A DNA stretch of 64,000 bases from Flavobacteriaceae bacterium UBA5534 (GCA_002426015.1 DINS01000008.1:227218-291217); one strand, 5' to 3'; counted from the first letter of the stretch, positions 24,258-33,044 are shown. Made by a program: numbers and translations. Notes: generated by a model not told the origin, from the letters alone.

Positions 24258-26222
24258 CTAAAAGTCATCTCCCAATGACCAAGACAATTCAATGTTTGAT
24301 GATGCAGGAGAAACCCTTACGTAACCTTGCATTTCTTGATGTAGGGCAGAACAGAAATCTGTACAATAAAAAGGCCATACACCAACTTGTTTTGGTTCCC
24401 AAACAAATGTTTCGGTTTGCCCAGGCATAATGAGTAATTCTGACGTGTTAGCTCCAATCATACTGACACCATGAGGTACGTCGTAATCTTGTTCTAAATT
24501 GGTGACGTGGAAATACACTTTATCTCCTACTTTGACACCTTCAATATTATCTGGTGCAAAGTGACTTCTAATCATGGACATATAGATATGTACTTCGTTA
24601 CCATTTCGTGTCACTTTGGTATCGGCTTCACTTTTTACAGCATATTTATGCTTGTTTTCTTCCAATTTGAAGATTTTTTTAGATTTTGGCTTGATCAAAT
24701 CTGCAGGACATCCAGCAGCATAGTGAGGTTCGCCAATGGTTGGAAAATCGAGGAGCAGCTCCATCTTGTCTCCAGAAATATCATAAAGTTGTGCAGATTG
24801 CGTCACTTCTGGTCCAGTTGGCAAATAACGGTCTTTGGTGATTTTGTTCATCGCAACAACATATTTTCCAAAAGGTTTTTGTGAATTTCCACCAGGAATC
24901 ATCAAGTGACCTACTGAATAGTAGCAAGGTTGTCTATCGACCACTTCCCATGTACCTAATTTCCATTTCACCACTTCTGAAGATATAAAGAACGTGGTAT
25001 ATGCATTTCCTTTACCATCAAACTCGGTATGTAAAGGTCCTAAACCTGGTTGCTCAACAGAACCTGCCAATACGTCTTCAAATTTTAAGATTGGAATACC
25101 ATAGGCATCACCATCAAATTTTTTGTTTTTGATCGCATCTTGCATCTTGGTGAAAGAATGCACTGTTAAGTTAGCTGATAATTTTCCGTTACCGACAATA
25201 TATTCACCAGTTGGATCGACATCACAACCATGTGGTGACTTTGGTGTTGGCAATAAATATACAGCACCAGGAACTTTAGTTGGATCAACAACAACCACCT
25301 CTTTTTTCATTGTAGAAGTTGCAGTGTGAGTTTCTTCGTCATAAATGTTATGGGCATAATTGGTTGCCATTTTTTCACCACCACCTTTATTCACATAGTC
25401 TTCAATGATTTTCCAGTTGATAGCTGCAATAAAATCTTTATCGTTTTGTGAAGCATTCACTTCCAAAAGCGAGTTAGCTTCTTCAGTATTATAGGTCGTA
25501 AAGAAGAACCAACCATGTGATTTTCCACGTCCTGGGTGTGATAAATCGTAATTAAATCCTGGCATCAAAATTTGGAATTTGATATCCATTCGTCCATCTT
25601 CAGGATCTACAGAGATAAAAGATAAAGCACCTTTAAAGTTGCCTTTATAATCTTTAATGGACATATCGCGTTGTGGTACAGGGACTGAAAAACGAGTTCC
25701 TGCAACTACATATTCGGTGTTTTCAGTCACAAATGATGAACTGTGGTTACCAGCACTATTAGGCACCTCAATAATTTCGGTAGTTTCAAAGGTTGTTAAA
25801 TCCACTTTCGCAATACGAGGTGTGTTGTTACCATTGATAAATACCCAACGACCATCTATTTCACCAGCTGTTTGTGAAATGTCTGGGTGGTGAGCATCAT
25901 CCCAAGGCACAAATCCGTGAGACGTGTTCAACATTGGTTTTGTTTCTTCATTGTAACCATAAGCTTTTTCAGGATCTTGTGAGAAAACAGGTATCACTTT
26001 GAACAGACGACCAGATGGCAATCCGTAAACAGATAACTGTCCACTAAATCCACCAGAGATAAATGCGTAGAACTCATCGTGTTCACCTGGTGCTACATAG
26101 ACTTTTTCGGCAGCACTAGAACTTAAAGCACTGTTTGACTTTGATGATTTTCCATCGTTGCAGCTTGTAAAAGCAATTGCAACCATCAAAAATCCGATAG
26201 ATATTTTAAAAATGTTTTTCAT
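24258..26222 (-). CDS. nosZ: Nitrous oxide reductase, clade II, lipoprotein-type signal
   Basis: NosZ reduces N2O to N2. The 654-residue protein has a Sec/lipoprotein signal ('IAFTSC', Cys20) with no twin-arginine motif, which marks the clade II (Sec-dependent) type. The N-terminal beta-propeller carries CuZ-site histidines (for example 'DDAHHPDISQT', 'PKSPHGCDVD'). The C-terminal cupredoxin domain has CuA ligands C620, C624, H628 and M631 ('CTDFCSALHQEM') plus the upstream His in 'DVPHGVSM'. It is third in an operon behind cytochrome c and fasciclin genes, under an Fnr-type promoter. Confidence 0.97.
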   Translation of the reverse strand: MKNIFKISIGFLMVAIAFTSCNDGKSSKSNSALSSSAAEKVYVAPGEHDEFYAFISGGFSGQLSVYGLPSGRLFKVIPVFSQDPEKAYGYNEETKPMLNTSHGFVPWDDAHHPDISQTAGEIDGRWVFINGNNTPRIAKVDLTTFETTEIIEVPNSAGNHSSSFVTENTEYVVAGTRFSVPVPQRDMSIKDYKGNFKGALSFISVDPEDGRMDIKFQILMPGFNYDLSHPGRGKSHGWFFFTTYNTEEANSLLEVNASQNDKDFIAAINWKIIEDYVNKGGGEKMATNYAHNIYDEETHTATSTMKKEVVVVDPTKVPGAVYLLPTPKSPHGCDVDPTGEYIVGNGKLSANLTVHSFTKMQDAIKNKKFDGDAYGIPILKFEDVLAGSVEQPGLGPLHTEFDGKGNAYTTFFISSEVVKWKLGTWEVVDRQPCYYSVGHLMIPGGNSQKPFGKYVVAMNKITKDRYLPTGPEVTQSAQLYDISGDKMELLLDFPTIGEPHYAAGCPADLIKPKSKKIFKLEENKHKYAVKSEADTKVTRNGNEVHIYMSMIRSHFAPDNIEGVKVGDKVYFHVTNLEQDYDVPHGVSMIGANTSELLIMPGQTETFVWEPKQVGVWPFYCTDFCSALHQEMQGYVRVSPASSNIELSWSLGDDF

Positions 26223-26245
26223 TGTTTTATGTTTGTTTTAGTTAA

Positions 26246-26815
26246 TTAATTTCCGGGAAGGATGACTTTATCTACGACATGCACAATGCCATTACCTGCA
26301 GGAACACTCGCAATGATTTTAGCACCTCCTACATATACATCGTCACCTTTAACCTCCACTGTTACATTCTCATTACTTGCCTGTCCAAGGTGTTTGAACT
26401 TTTTCAGGAAGTCTTTAGAGTAATTACCTGGCGTCACATGGTGTTTTAGAATCAATGCAAGCTTGGCTTTGTTTTCAGGTTTCAGCAAATTTTCAACAGT
26501 GCCTTCTGGCAAAGCTGCAAACGCTTCATTAGTTGGTGCAAAGACCATTAAAGGCCCTGCATTAACCAATGCATTTTCCAATTGCGCTGCCTGTACAGCT
26601 GCGACCAAAGTAGTATGATCTTTAGAGCCGATAGCTATTTGCAATACATTGGGCTTGGCAACATCACCTTCAATAAAGGCTTGTCCTTGTTTAGTATCAG
26701 TTGGTGTAGCAACTGTTGTGGTCTCTGTAGTTGCTTCAGTACCTTTATTATCCTTGCAGGAAAAGAAAGCTATAAGAAGCACAATGGTACTTAATAGTTT
26801 AAGATTGGTTTTCAT
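26246..26815 (-). CDS. Fasciclin-domain lipoprotein of the nos operon
   Basis: The 189-residue lipoprotein (Cys20 in 'LIAFFSC') has a Thr-rich linker and one fasciclin (FAS1) domain with the H1 and H2 motifs 'LMVFAPTNEAFAALP' and 'GIVHVVDKVILPGN'. FAS1 domains mediate binding or adhesion. No catalytic role is evident. Its placement between cytochrome c and nosZ, with 6 bp and 23 bp gaps, suggests a structural or docking function in the N2O electron-transfer chain, which is an inference. Confidence 0.9.
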   Translation of the reverse strand: MKTNLKLLSTIVLLIAFFSCKDNKGTEATTETTTVATPTDTKQGQAFIEGDVAKPNVLQIAIGSKDHTTLVAAVQAAQLENALVNAGPLMVFAPTNEAFAALPEGTVENLLKPENKAKLALILKHHVTPGNYSKDFLKKFKHLGQASNENVTVEVKGDDVYVGGAKIIASVPAGNGIVHVVDKVILPGN

Positions 26816-26821
26816 ATGGTA

Positions 26822-27328
26822 TTATTTTAATGTTCTGAAATACTCCAATACAGCTCTTGCTTCTTCCTCTGTCAAGTTTTGGTTAGCCATTGGCGACCCA
26901 TTAAATTCAATAAGCAACTCTTTAGCAAGAGGATCATTTTGAACCATTTCTTCAGGGTTTAAAATCATGTTCATGATCCATTCTGGAGTTCTTCTTTCCA
27001 AAATCCCTGTAGGAGCTGGCCCAATAAATTTTTTGTCTGGTCTATGGCAAGCCATACACATTTTTTTATAGACATCTGCTCCATGGGTTGCCATAGCCTG
27101 ATCAATTTCTGGTGCTAGAGTTATCGATTTAATTGGTCCAATACCTTTATTGGTCAAATCGACTTTTTGAGACGCAGGTGTAGATGTCTCTGTTTTGGTT
27201 TCAACTTGTTGTTCGGTTGTTTCCTTTTTTTCATAAGAAAAGCCTTCTTTCTTTTTTTCTTCTTTACCTCCACAACTCATTAGTAGTGACACAGCAAATA
27301 CTGCTACGATTTTTAGTGATTTTTTCAT
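26822..27328 (-). CDS. Monoheme cytochrome c lipoprotein, probable electron donor to NosZ
   Basis: The 168-residue lipoprotein (Cys19 in 'LLMSC') has a charged linker and one class I cytochrome c domain with heme site C91-MAC94-H95 and a likely axial Met in 'GSPMANQNL'. It is the first gene of the nos operon, under an Fnr-type promoter with a leader of about 75 nt. Clade II nos clusters often contain such cytochromes that carry quinol-derived electrons to NosZ. That assignment follows from context. Confidence 0.92.
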   Translation of the reverse strand: MKKSLKIVAVFAVSLLMSCGGKEEKKKEGFSYEKKETTEQQVETKTETSTPASQKVDLTNKGIGPIKSITLAPEIDQAMATHGADVYKKMCMACHRPDKKFIGPAPTGILERRTPEWIMNMILNPEEMVQNDPLAKELLIEFNGSPMANQNLTEEEARAVLEYFRTLK

Positions 27329-27406
27329 CTGATAATCAATTAGTTTTTATTTATAGTTTGAATGCAATCATTGAATATGATACTACATTTCACGATTTTT
27401 ATATGA

Positions 27407-27450
27407 CAAAATTAAGCTCTAAACCGATGAAAAAACATGATAATTATCAT
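27407..27450 (-). promoter_or_regulatory. Fnr-type operator plus -7 box upstream of the nos operon
   Basis: The perfect palindrome ATGATAATTATCAT lies at 27437-27450 and the minus-strand -7 box TAATTTTG at 27407-27414. Centre-to-G spacing is 36.5 bp. Predicted transcription starts near 27403. It is the most symmetric of the five sites. Confidence 0.9.
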
Positions 27451-27509
27451 ATTTAGGATAATTTTATCCTATTTAAACAATCCTTTATATGGCTATCTTA
27501 TACACAATA

Positions 27510-27539
27510 AAAAATGCCGAACAAATGTTCGGCATTTTT
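27510..27539 (-). terminator. Rho-independent terminator after the universal stress protein gene
   Basis: A perfect 13-bp stem (27510-27522 with 27527-27539) and 4-nt loop with flanking A5/T5 lies 46 bp beyond the stop codon of the usp gene, isolating it from the nos promoter region. Confidence 0.9.
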
Positions 27540-27585
27540 AATCACCATACAGTACTAACTAATACAATTTATACAGTGAAATAGG

Positions 27586-28419
27586 TTATATTTTAAAGGT
27601 CATCACAGGCAAATTAGCATGATTGGCCAAATCTTCAGAAATACTTCCTTCAAAGAAATGAGCCAAACCTGTACGTCCATGTGTAGGTATCGCAATAAGG
27701 CTTGCTTTAGATTTTTTTACAAAGTTCAATATTCCTTTTTCAACTGTTAAATCAGCCACATAGTTGACATCATTAAGCTTATTGGTATTGCCCTCTGCTT
27801 TTTGTAAAAAATCTTTGACGTTGGCTTCCATGTCTGGTGTACTTTTAAAACGCTCTCCAGGCAGGTTGACATAAAGCAAATGAAGTTTAGAGTTTAACGT
27901 ATCAAACATCTTAGAGGCTTTAAGGTAAGGCTTTATAGCTTCATCAGAAAAGTCACAAGCAAAAACAATAGTATCAAAATCGGAAGCCTTTGGTTTGTTT
28001 TTTATTACCAATACAGGAATATCGGAGTGCCTTACCACTTTTTCGGTATTGGAACCTACAAAAATTTCAGTAAGCCCACTCACTCCATGCGATCCCATCA
28101 CGATAAGATCAACATTGTGCTCTTTTGCAACTTCATTAACTTCACTAAAGACTTTAAAATGTTTCACAATTGGAATGACATCAACATCTTTCAGAAAATC
28201 TTTGTCTAAAAACTCATCAAACTTCTTTTCAGCTAATTTTAAGAAGAAAACCGCTTTAGCATGTTGCTCGCCATCAGATTTAGTCAATAAAGCGTCTGAC
28301 ATTTCTAACATGTGCAATGCCAAAATTGAAGCCTTGTGCTTTTTTGCTAAAATCGCAGCAGCTTCCATAGCATATTCCGAATGTTTTGAGAAATCAACTG
28401 GTACAATAATTTTTTTCAT
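27586..28419 (-). CDS. Tandem-domain universal stress protein
   Basis: The 277-residue protein contains two UspA domains. The first (about 1-142) shows 'IIVPVDFSKHSEYAMEAA' and the nucleotide-binding motif 'VMGSHGVSGLTEIFVGSNTE'. The second (about 150-277) has 'IVFACDFSDEA' and 'IPTHGRTGLAHFFEGSISE'. The glycine motifs suggest ATP binding in both halves. It lies 108 bp downstream of hemN on the same strand and could be co-transcribed. Usp proteins are often induced by low oxygen or starvation. Confidence 0.93.
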   Translation of the reverse strand: MKKIIVPVDFSKHSEYAMEAAAILAKKHKASILALHMLEMSDALLTKSDGEQHAKAVFFLKLAEKKFDEFLDKDFLKDVDVIPIVKHFKVFSEVNEVAKEHNVDLIVMGSHGVSGLTEIFVGSNTEKVVRHSDIPVLVIKNKPKASDFDTIVFACDFSDEAIKPYLKASKMFDTLNSKLHLLYVNLPGERFKSTPDMEANVKDFLQKAEGNTNKLNDVNYVADLTVEKGILNFVKKSKASLIAIPTHGRTGLAHFFEGSISEDLANHANLPVMTFKI

Positions 28420-28527
28420 TTTATAGAGTTTTAGTGGTTTTTACAAATACTTTTATAGTACATATAAGTTAATCATTTTGAAGCAAAAACACAAGTATAA
28501 TCGACCATTTACCGTTTTATTAACACT

Positions 28528-29892
28528 CTAAACAGTCATCGAAAACAATTGGGTTTCGGGTTTGTTGCGCTGCAGCAAGAGATCAAACGCCATACATACA
28601 TTCCTAACAAAGGGCTTCCCTTTCTCGGTAACCCTAATTTGATTTGGGTATAGCTCAACTAGACCATCAGATTCCATTTCTTTTAAACTGATAAGGATGT
28701 CAGAAAGCTCATCGATAAATAGGTGTTTTGAGCTCCATGAAGTTTCAAATTGGCACATTAAATTAAGAATGTGCTGTCTAATGATTAAATCTTCATCATT
28801 AAGAATATGTCCTCTATATACAGGAATGATGTGTTCATTAAGTAAATGGTAATACTCTTCAATTCCTTTTACGTTTTGGGCAAAACCATACCAGCTATCA
28901 CTTATTGCTGATACACCAAGACCAATCATGGCTTTGGTTTTTGAAGCAGTATAACCCATAAAATTTCGATGGAGCGATTTACTCATCATCGATTCGTACA
29001 ACGAATCTGTTGATAATGCAAAATGATCCATTCCAATCTCATGGTAACCAGCTTCAGACAACAAATGTTTGCCTAATTCGTATTGATTGCGTTTGGTTTC
29101 GCCAGATGGCAAATTGCTTTCATTAAAGCCTCGTTGGCCATTTCCCTTTATCCATGGTACATGTGCATAGCTATAAAAAGCAATACGATCTGGCTTTAAG
29201 GTATTTGTTTTCTTGATGGTTTCTTCGATATGCTGTAAGGTCTGAAAAGGTAGACCGAAAATAATATCGTGGCTAACTGAAGTATAACCAATCTCTCGAG
29301 CTTCTTCAGTGACACGCTTCACATTTTCGAATGGCTGAATGCGGTGTATTGCCTTTTGTACCGTTTCGTTATAATCCTGAACACCAAAGCTAACACGTCT
29401 AAAACCTATATCGTACAAGGTTTGCAAATGCTCTTTGGTAGTATTGTTAGGGTGCCCTTCAAAACTAAATTCATAACCATCTGCAAGGGTTGCTTTGCTT
29501 AAAATGCCATTTATCAATTGCTTTAGATTATTTGGAGCAAAAAAAGTAGGAGTACCTCCACCCAGATGTAATTCCTTTATATTAGGCTTGGCATCAAAAA
29601 GCTGACAATATAAATCCCATTCTTTTAGAACAGCATCTATATAGGGTGTTTCCAAATCGTGTCGTTTTGTGATGCGCTTATGGCAACCACAAAACGTGCA
29701 CAAACTCTCGCAAAATGGCAAATGAATATACAAACTCAACCCTTCAGAACTATTACTTTCATCAAACGATTTAATCAAAGACGATTTCCATTCTTTTAAT
29801 GAAAACGTGTTGTTATTCCAATAGGGAACTGTAGGATAACTTGTATACCTTGGTCCTGCTACATTATATTTATCAATCAGTGAATGGCTCAT
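28528..29892 (-). CDS. hemN: Oxygen-independent coproporphyrinogen III oxidase
   Basis: The 454-residue radical SAM enzyme has the start 'YNVAGPRYTSYPTVPYW', the iron-sulfur motif 'CESLCTFCGCHKRI' (CxxxCxxC plus the HemN-type extra Cys) and 'ELHLGGGTPTFF'. Full length and the PRYTSYPT motif support true HemN and not HemW. It oxidatively decarboxylates coproporphyrinogen III without oxygen, for anaerobic heme synthesis. An Fnr-type promoter lies 19 bp upstream, matching its known regulation in other bacteria. Confidence 0.95.
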   Translation of the reverse strand: MSHSLIDKYNVAGPRYTSYPTVPYWNNNTFSLKEWKSSLIKSFDESNSSEGLSLYIHLPFCESLCTFCGCHKRITKRHDLETPYIDAVLKEWDLYCQLFDAKPNIKELHLGGGTPTFFAPNNLKQLINGILSKATLADGYEFSFEGHPNNTTKEHLQTLYDIGFRRVSFGVQDYNETVQKAIHRIQPFENVKRVTEEAREIGYTSVSHDIIFGLPFQTLQHIEETIKKTNTLKPDRIAFYSYAHVPWIKGNGQRGFNESNLPSGETKRNQYELGKHLLSEAGYHEIGMDHFALSTDSLYESMMSKSLHRNFMGYTASKTKAMIGLGVSAISDSWYGFAQNVKGIEEYYHLLNEHIIPVYRGHILNDEDLIIRQHILNLMCQFETSWSSKHLFIDELSDILISLKEMESDGLVELYPNQIRVTEKGKPFVRNVCMAFDLLLQRNKPETQLFSMTV

Positions 29893-29910
29893 ACCTTACC
29901 AAATTTTTAT

Positions 29911-29954
29911 CAAAATTATTGGAAACGTGACAAAAAAAATATGATATAAGTCAT
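29911..29954 (-). promoter_or_regulatory. Fnr-type operator plus -7 box upstream of hemN
   Basis: The palindrome (read on plus) ATGATATAAGTCAT lies at 29941-29954, with one mismatch to symmetry. The minus-strand -7 box TAATTTTG lies at 29911-29918. Centre-to-G spacing is 36.5 bp. The predicted leader is about 15 nt. Confidence 0.85.
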
Positions 29955-30050
29955 ATAACAATTTTGGACTCAATTAATTTTAAAACTAAAAATTTGTTAT
30001 CATATAAATTAATAGTAATTTTAAGGTTTAACACTAAAAAATATTAAACA

Positions 30051-30635
30051 ATGAAACGATTACTTCCAATACTCACATTTTTTGCATTAGTAATGATGAC
30101 CTCATGTAAAAAGGATAAAAAAGAACCTGTGACTGAAGATGTGAAAACTGAAGAGAAATCAACCCAAACAACTTCGCATGAAATAAAAAAGCTTCAAGTT
30201 CCTTTAGAGGCTAAAAGCGGCAGCAAAGTGACTGGCAATGCCCTATTTTCTGAACAAGACGGTATTGTAACCATGATAGCGGTTATTGGTGGATTGACAG
30301 AAGGTACTCATGCCATACATATACACGAAAAAGCAGATTGCTCGTCTGATGACGGAACATCGACTGGTGGACATTGGAACCCAACCAACCAACCTCATGG
30401 ACAATGGGGAAGCAAAGATGGGTTTCATAAAGGCGATATAGGTAACCTCAACGCCAATGCCAATGGAAATGCCACCATATCTATGACAACCAACGAATGG
30501 TGCATAGGATGTGGCGACCCAAATAAAGATATTGTTGGCAAAGCCATTATCATACACGAAGGTACTGACGACTTTAAAACACAACCAACAGGAGATGCTG
30601 GTGGACGTGTCAGTTGTGGTGGTATCATTCAATAA
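30051..30635 (+). CDS. sodC: Cu/Zn superoxide dismutase, lipoprotein
   Basis: The 194-residue lipoprotein (Cys19 in 'VMMTSC') has the SodC metal motifs 'HAIHIHEKADC', 'GGHWNPTNQPHG' and the C-terminal disulfide/active-site segment 'AGGRVSCGGI'. It dismutates superoxide in the envelope using copper and zinc. It is divergent from hemN and followed by a terminator, so it is probably monocistronic. No Fnr-type site is positioned for this gene. Confidence 0.95.
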   Translation: MKRLLPILTFFALVMMTSCKKDKKEPVTEDVKTEEKSTQTTSHEIKKLQVPLEAKSGSKVTGNALFSEQDGIVTMIAVIGGLTEGTHAIHIHEKADCSSDDGTSTGGHWNPTNQPHGQWGSKDGFHKGDIGNLNANANGNATISMTTNEWCIGCGDPNKDIVGKAIIIHEGTDDFKTQPTGDAGGRVSCGGIIQ

Positions 30636-30657
30636 TTTTAAAAAACAAGCGACCCAT

Positions 30658-30683
30658 AAAAAGCTACAGAAATGTAGCTTTTT
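30658..30683 (+). terminator. Rho-independent terminator after sodC
   Basis: An 11-bp stem (30658-30668 with 30673-30683) closes a GAAA tetraloop and is followed by further T residues. It separates sodC from the sigma-factor gene. Confidence 0.92.
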
Positions 30684-30725
30684 TTCTTTGCCATTAATTC
30701 ACTACATTAGAAAAAAAAATTGACT

Positions 30726-31256
30726 ATGCAATTAGAAGTATTAATTTCTAAATTTCAGCAAAAAGACGAAAAAGCATTTGAGTCGTTGTATGCCATGTAC
30801 AGCGACAGTATGCATGGTGTCATATATAATATTGTAAGGGACCACGACATTGCTGAAGAGATCATGCAAGACGTTTTTATCAAAGCTTGGAACAACGCTG
30901 GTAGCTATTCTGCCGAAAAGGGTCGCTTTTTTACATGGATCCTCAATATAGCACGTAATGCAGCGATTGATAAAACACGTTCAAAAGCATTTAAAAATTC
31001 CAAAAAAAACCTCGATGCCGAATATTTCGTAGATATCTTGCAAACAAGTGAGAGCCTCGATGACCAAACAGATGCCATTGGAATCAAAAAATTTGTGAGC
31101 AAGCTCGCAAAAAAGTGTATAAAAGTGATAGAGTTGCTTTATTTTAAAGGATATACGCAGCTTGAAGCTTCTGAAGAGTTAGACATGCCAATTGGCACTA
31201 TCAAAACTCGGAACAGAAATTGCATTAAAGAATTAAGAACCATTGTATTAGAATAA
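30726..31256 (+). CDS. ECF-type sigma-70 family RNA polymerase sigma factor
   Basis: The likely start is ATG at 30726 (MQLEVLISKF); a TTG at 30720 would add two residues. The 176-residue protein has sigma region 2 ('HDIAEEIMQDVFIKAWNNAG', 'FFTWILNIARNAAID') and region 4 ('YFKGYTQLEASEELDMPIGT'). It is followed directly (stop TAA then ATG) by its presumed anti-sigma factor, so it is probably held inactive until a signal is sensed. Confidence 0.93.
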   Translation: MQLEVLISKFQQKDEKAFESLYAMYSDSMHGVIYNIVRDHDIAEEIMQDVFIKAWNNAGSYSAEKGRFFTWILNIARNAAIDKTRSKAFKNSKKNLDAEYFVDILQTSESLDDQTDAIGIKKFVSKLAKKCIKVIELLYFKGYTQLEASEELDMPIGTIKTRNRNCIKELRTIVLE

Positions 31257-32063
31257 ATGGATATAAATGCCTACATAGAATCTGGAATATTGGAACTTTA
31301 CGTTGCAGGCACACTTTCTGATAAAGAAAACAAAGAAGTGTATGACCTCATGCTGAAGCATCCCGAAATTCTTCAAGAAGTTTTAGAGATTGAAGCAGCC
31401 ATCATTAAGTTGACCGCTTCGACCTCTCAACAAAATAATGTCCACATTTTACAGCTGATAAAAGACAAGTTGAAGTTTAACGCATCTGACACTAAAGTGG
31501 TACAGATGACTAAACCAAAAAACAACTGGTTCACCTATACAGGTTGGGCAGCAGCCATTATTTTGGGCGCAGGATTGTTATGGACCACTAACCAGAACAA
31601 ACAGTTGCAATCTGATTTACAAACTGCCGAAATTGAACAGTCGTATTTGGAAACCCAGATTGCAGATGCCAAAACCGACTTGGAAGCCTCTAAAAACTTA
31701 TTGAATGTATTGAGAGATAAAGATATTATCTCGGTACCACTTGGTGGACAAGGCAATTTTGCCAATACTTATGCCAAGGTGTATTGGGACAAAAAAACAA
31801 ACAAAGTATATTTAGATGCACAAGGACTGCCAGAAGCACCAGAAGGCAAAGTGTACCAAGTATGGTCGCTGACCTTAAACCCATTAACACCAACAAGTTT
31901 GGGCACCATAGATACCTTTAATACAGATGATAACAAAATCTTTGAGATTACCAATGCCAACGAAAGTCAGGCATTTGGTATCACGCTAGAGCCTGCTGGT
32001 GGTAGCGAGTCACCAACGATGGAACAATTATATACATTGGGTGTCGTGGCTTCTACACCTTAA
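31257..32063 (+). CDS. Membrane anti-sigma factor (RskA-like)
   Basis: The 268-residue protein has an N-terminal zinc-less anti-sigma-like helical domain ('YIESGILELYVAGTLSDKE'), one transmembrane helix at about residues 92-108 ('YTGWAAAIILGAGLLWTT'), a coiled-coil stretch (about 110-150) and a C-terminal RskA-type beta domain ('GLPEAPEGKVYQVWSLTLNP'). It abuts the ECF sigma gene without a gap. A terminator follows. Confidence 0.92.
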   Translation: MDINAYIESGILELYVAGTLSDKENKEVYDLMLKHPEILQEVLEIEAAIIKLTASTSQQNNVHILQLIKDKLKFNASDTKVVQMTKPKNNWFTYTGWAAAIILGAGLLWTTNQNKQLQSDLQTAEIEQSYLETQIADAKTDLEASKNLLNVLRDKDIISVPLGGQGNFANTYAKVYWDKKTNKVYLDAQGLPEAPEGKVYQVWSLTLNPLTPTSLGTIDTFNTDDNKIFEITNANESQAFGITLEPAGGSESPTMEQLYTLGVVASTP

Positions 32064-32083
32064 CGAGATAAACCAATTGATAT

Positions 32084-32114
32084 AAAAAGCACTGACATTG
32101 AGTTGGTGCTTTTT
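32084..32114 (+). terminator. Terminator after the sigma/anti-sigma operon
   Basis: AAAAAGCAC (32084-32092) and GTGCTTTTT (32106-32114) form a 9-bp stem with a 13-nt loop and T-run, 20 bp after the stop codon. Confidence 0.8.
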
Positions 32115-32206
32115 GTTTATCGCTTTTATGGAAAAATATCTAATTGAATAAATGAGTATATTGGTCTTTTAATAATATCCTAGCAGTAACCTAAAAAATC
32201 AATTAA

Positions 32207-32749
32207 ATGACAAAAACTTCCTTAAAAATAATATCTGTCGTTTTTGGAATAATTGCCATTTACTTTACTATCAACTTAATTCCAGACAAAACAAAAAAGA
32301 AATTTATTGCTTTAGAAAAGCAATATTACTTTACAAAAGAAATTAGTGTCTCTGAAAAATTCACAACTGATTTTGAATCAGCTTATAGGGTTTTGTTCCG
32401 TTTTGAGCACTCTAATGACTCTATGATTCCAATCAAAAAAAATCTTGAAATATTACGCAAGGGAAAACCAATTGAATTGTATGGAGACAAAAACAATTGC
32501 TTCGTGAGTAAGTCTGGAGCTACCTATCAGCTTAATTTAAAATTAGCTAATGCTAATGCCAATTTTTCCAACCAGAATAGATTCAAAATAATAATTCAAG
32601 AAGATGGTCTTCCTGGACCTATATATGAATTAATGTTTGAAAGAGATTATAAATGGCTATTTTGGATTATTAACGGAGTAATTATTTTAATTTCGCTGAT
32701 TACAGGTTATTTCGGTTTCCGAAATAGAACAGAAAACAAAGAAGCATAG
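32207..32749 (+). CDS. Two-helix membrane protein of unknown function
   Basis: The 180-residue protein has an N-terminal membrane helix (about residues 7-24) and a C-terminal helix (about 149-169, 'WLFWIINGVIILISLITGYF'). About 120 residues of probable periplasmic domain lie between them ('FRFEHSNDSMIPIKKNLEIL'). I see no conserved motif and do not recognise the family. It stands alone between a terminator and a REP-containing gap. Confidence 0.7.
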   Translation: MTKTSLKIISVVFGIIAIYFTINLIPDKTKKKFIALEKQYYFTKEISVSEKFTTDFESAYRVLFRFEHSNDSMIPIKKNLEILRKGKPIELYGDKNNCFVSKSGATYQLNLKLANANANFSNQNRFKIIIQEDGLPGPIYELMFERDYKWLFWIINGVIILISLITGYFGFRNRTENKEA

Positions 32750-33044
32750 TATTTTTTGTCATTCGCCATTGTCGTGTTTTCCACCAACAATCCATACACA
32801 AAAAATCAAAACCCAAATTTTCTGCCAACTCCATTCTCTTCACTTCTAAAAACAAGAAAGCACCCAACCACATCGCTGCAATTAGGCACTTTCCACTAAC
32901 AAAAAACTCTAAAAAAACTACCACAACACTCATCGTGGTCTCTTTACAAACAAAAATGATGAGCTATTTTTGTTAGTATTCATTATTAATTCCCTCAAAT
33001 TAATATCAAATTTCTTTTTTTTTCAATGTTTTACTGCGTGTCGA
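32750..33044. other. 295-bp intergenic region with one diverged REP copy
   Basis: No convincing gene is visible here. A REP-like element lies at 32765-32790. The rest is A/C-rich plus-strand sequence without a clear terminator. A minus-strand open frame through it is a translation of the repeat and flanks, with no start context or recognisable domain. Confidence 0.6.
32765..32790 (+). repeat. Diverged REP copy related to the RAYT locus near 54 kb
   Basis: This sequence reads GCCATTGTCGTG followed by TTTTCCACCAACAA. It matches the REP at 54318-54344 except for one substitution/deletion in the left arm. It is therefore a degenerate dispersed copy about 21 kb from the transposase gene. Confidence 0.75.

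Noticed and set aside
28420..28527. Fnr-type promoter for the universal stress protein gene
   Set aside because: I looked at the position 36.5 bp from the possible TTTG element and found no TGAT-N4-ATCA palindrome. Any control would be by read-through from hemN.
32700..32933. Minus-strand open frame of 77 codons
   Set aside because: It runs through a REP copy and into the end of the preceding gene on the other strand. No domain or start context supports it.
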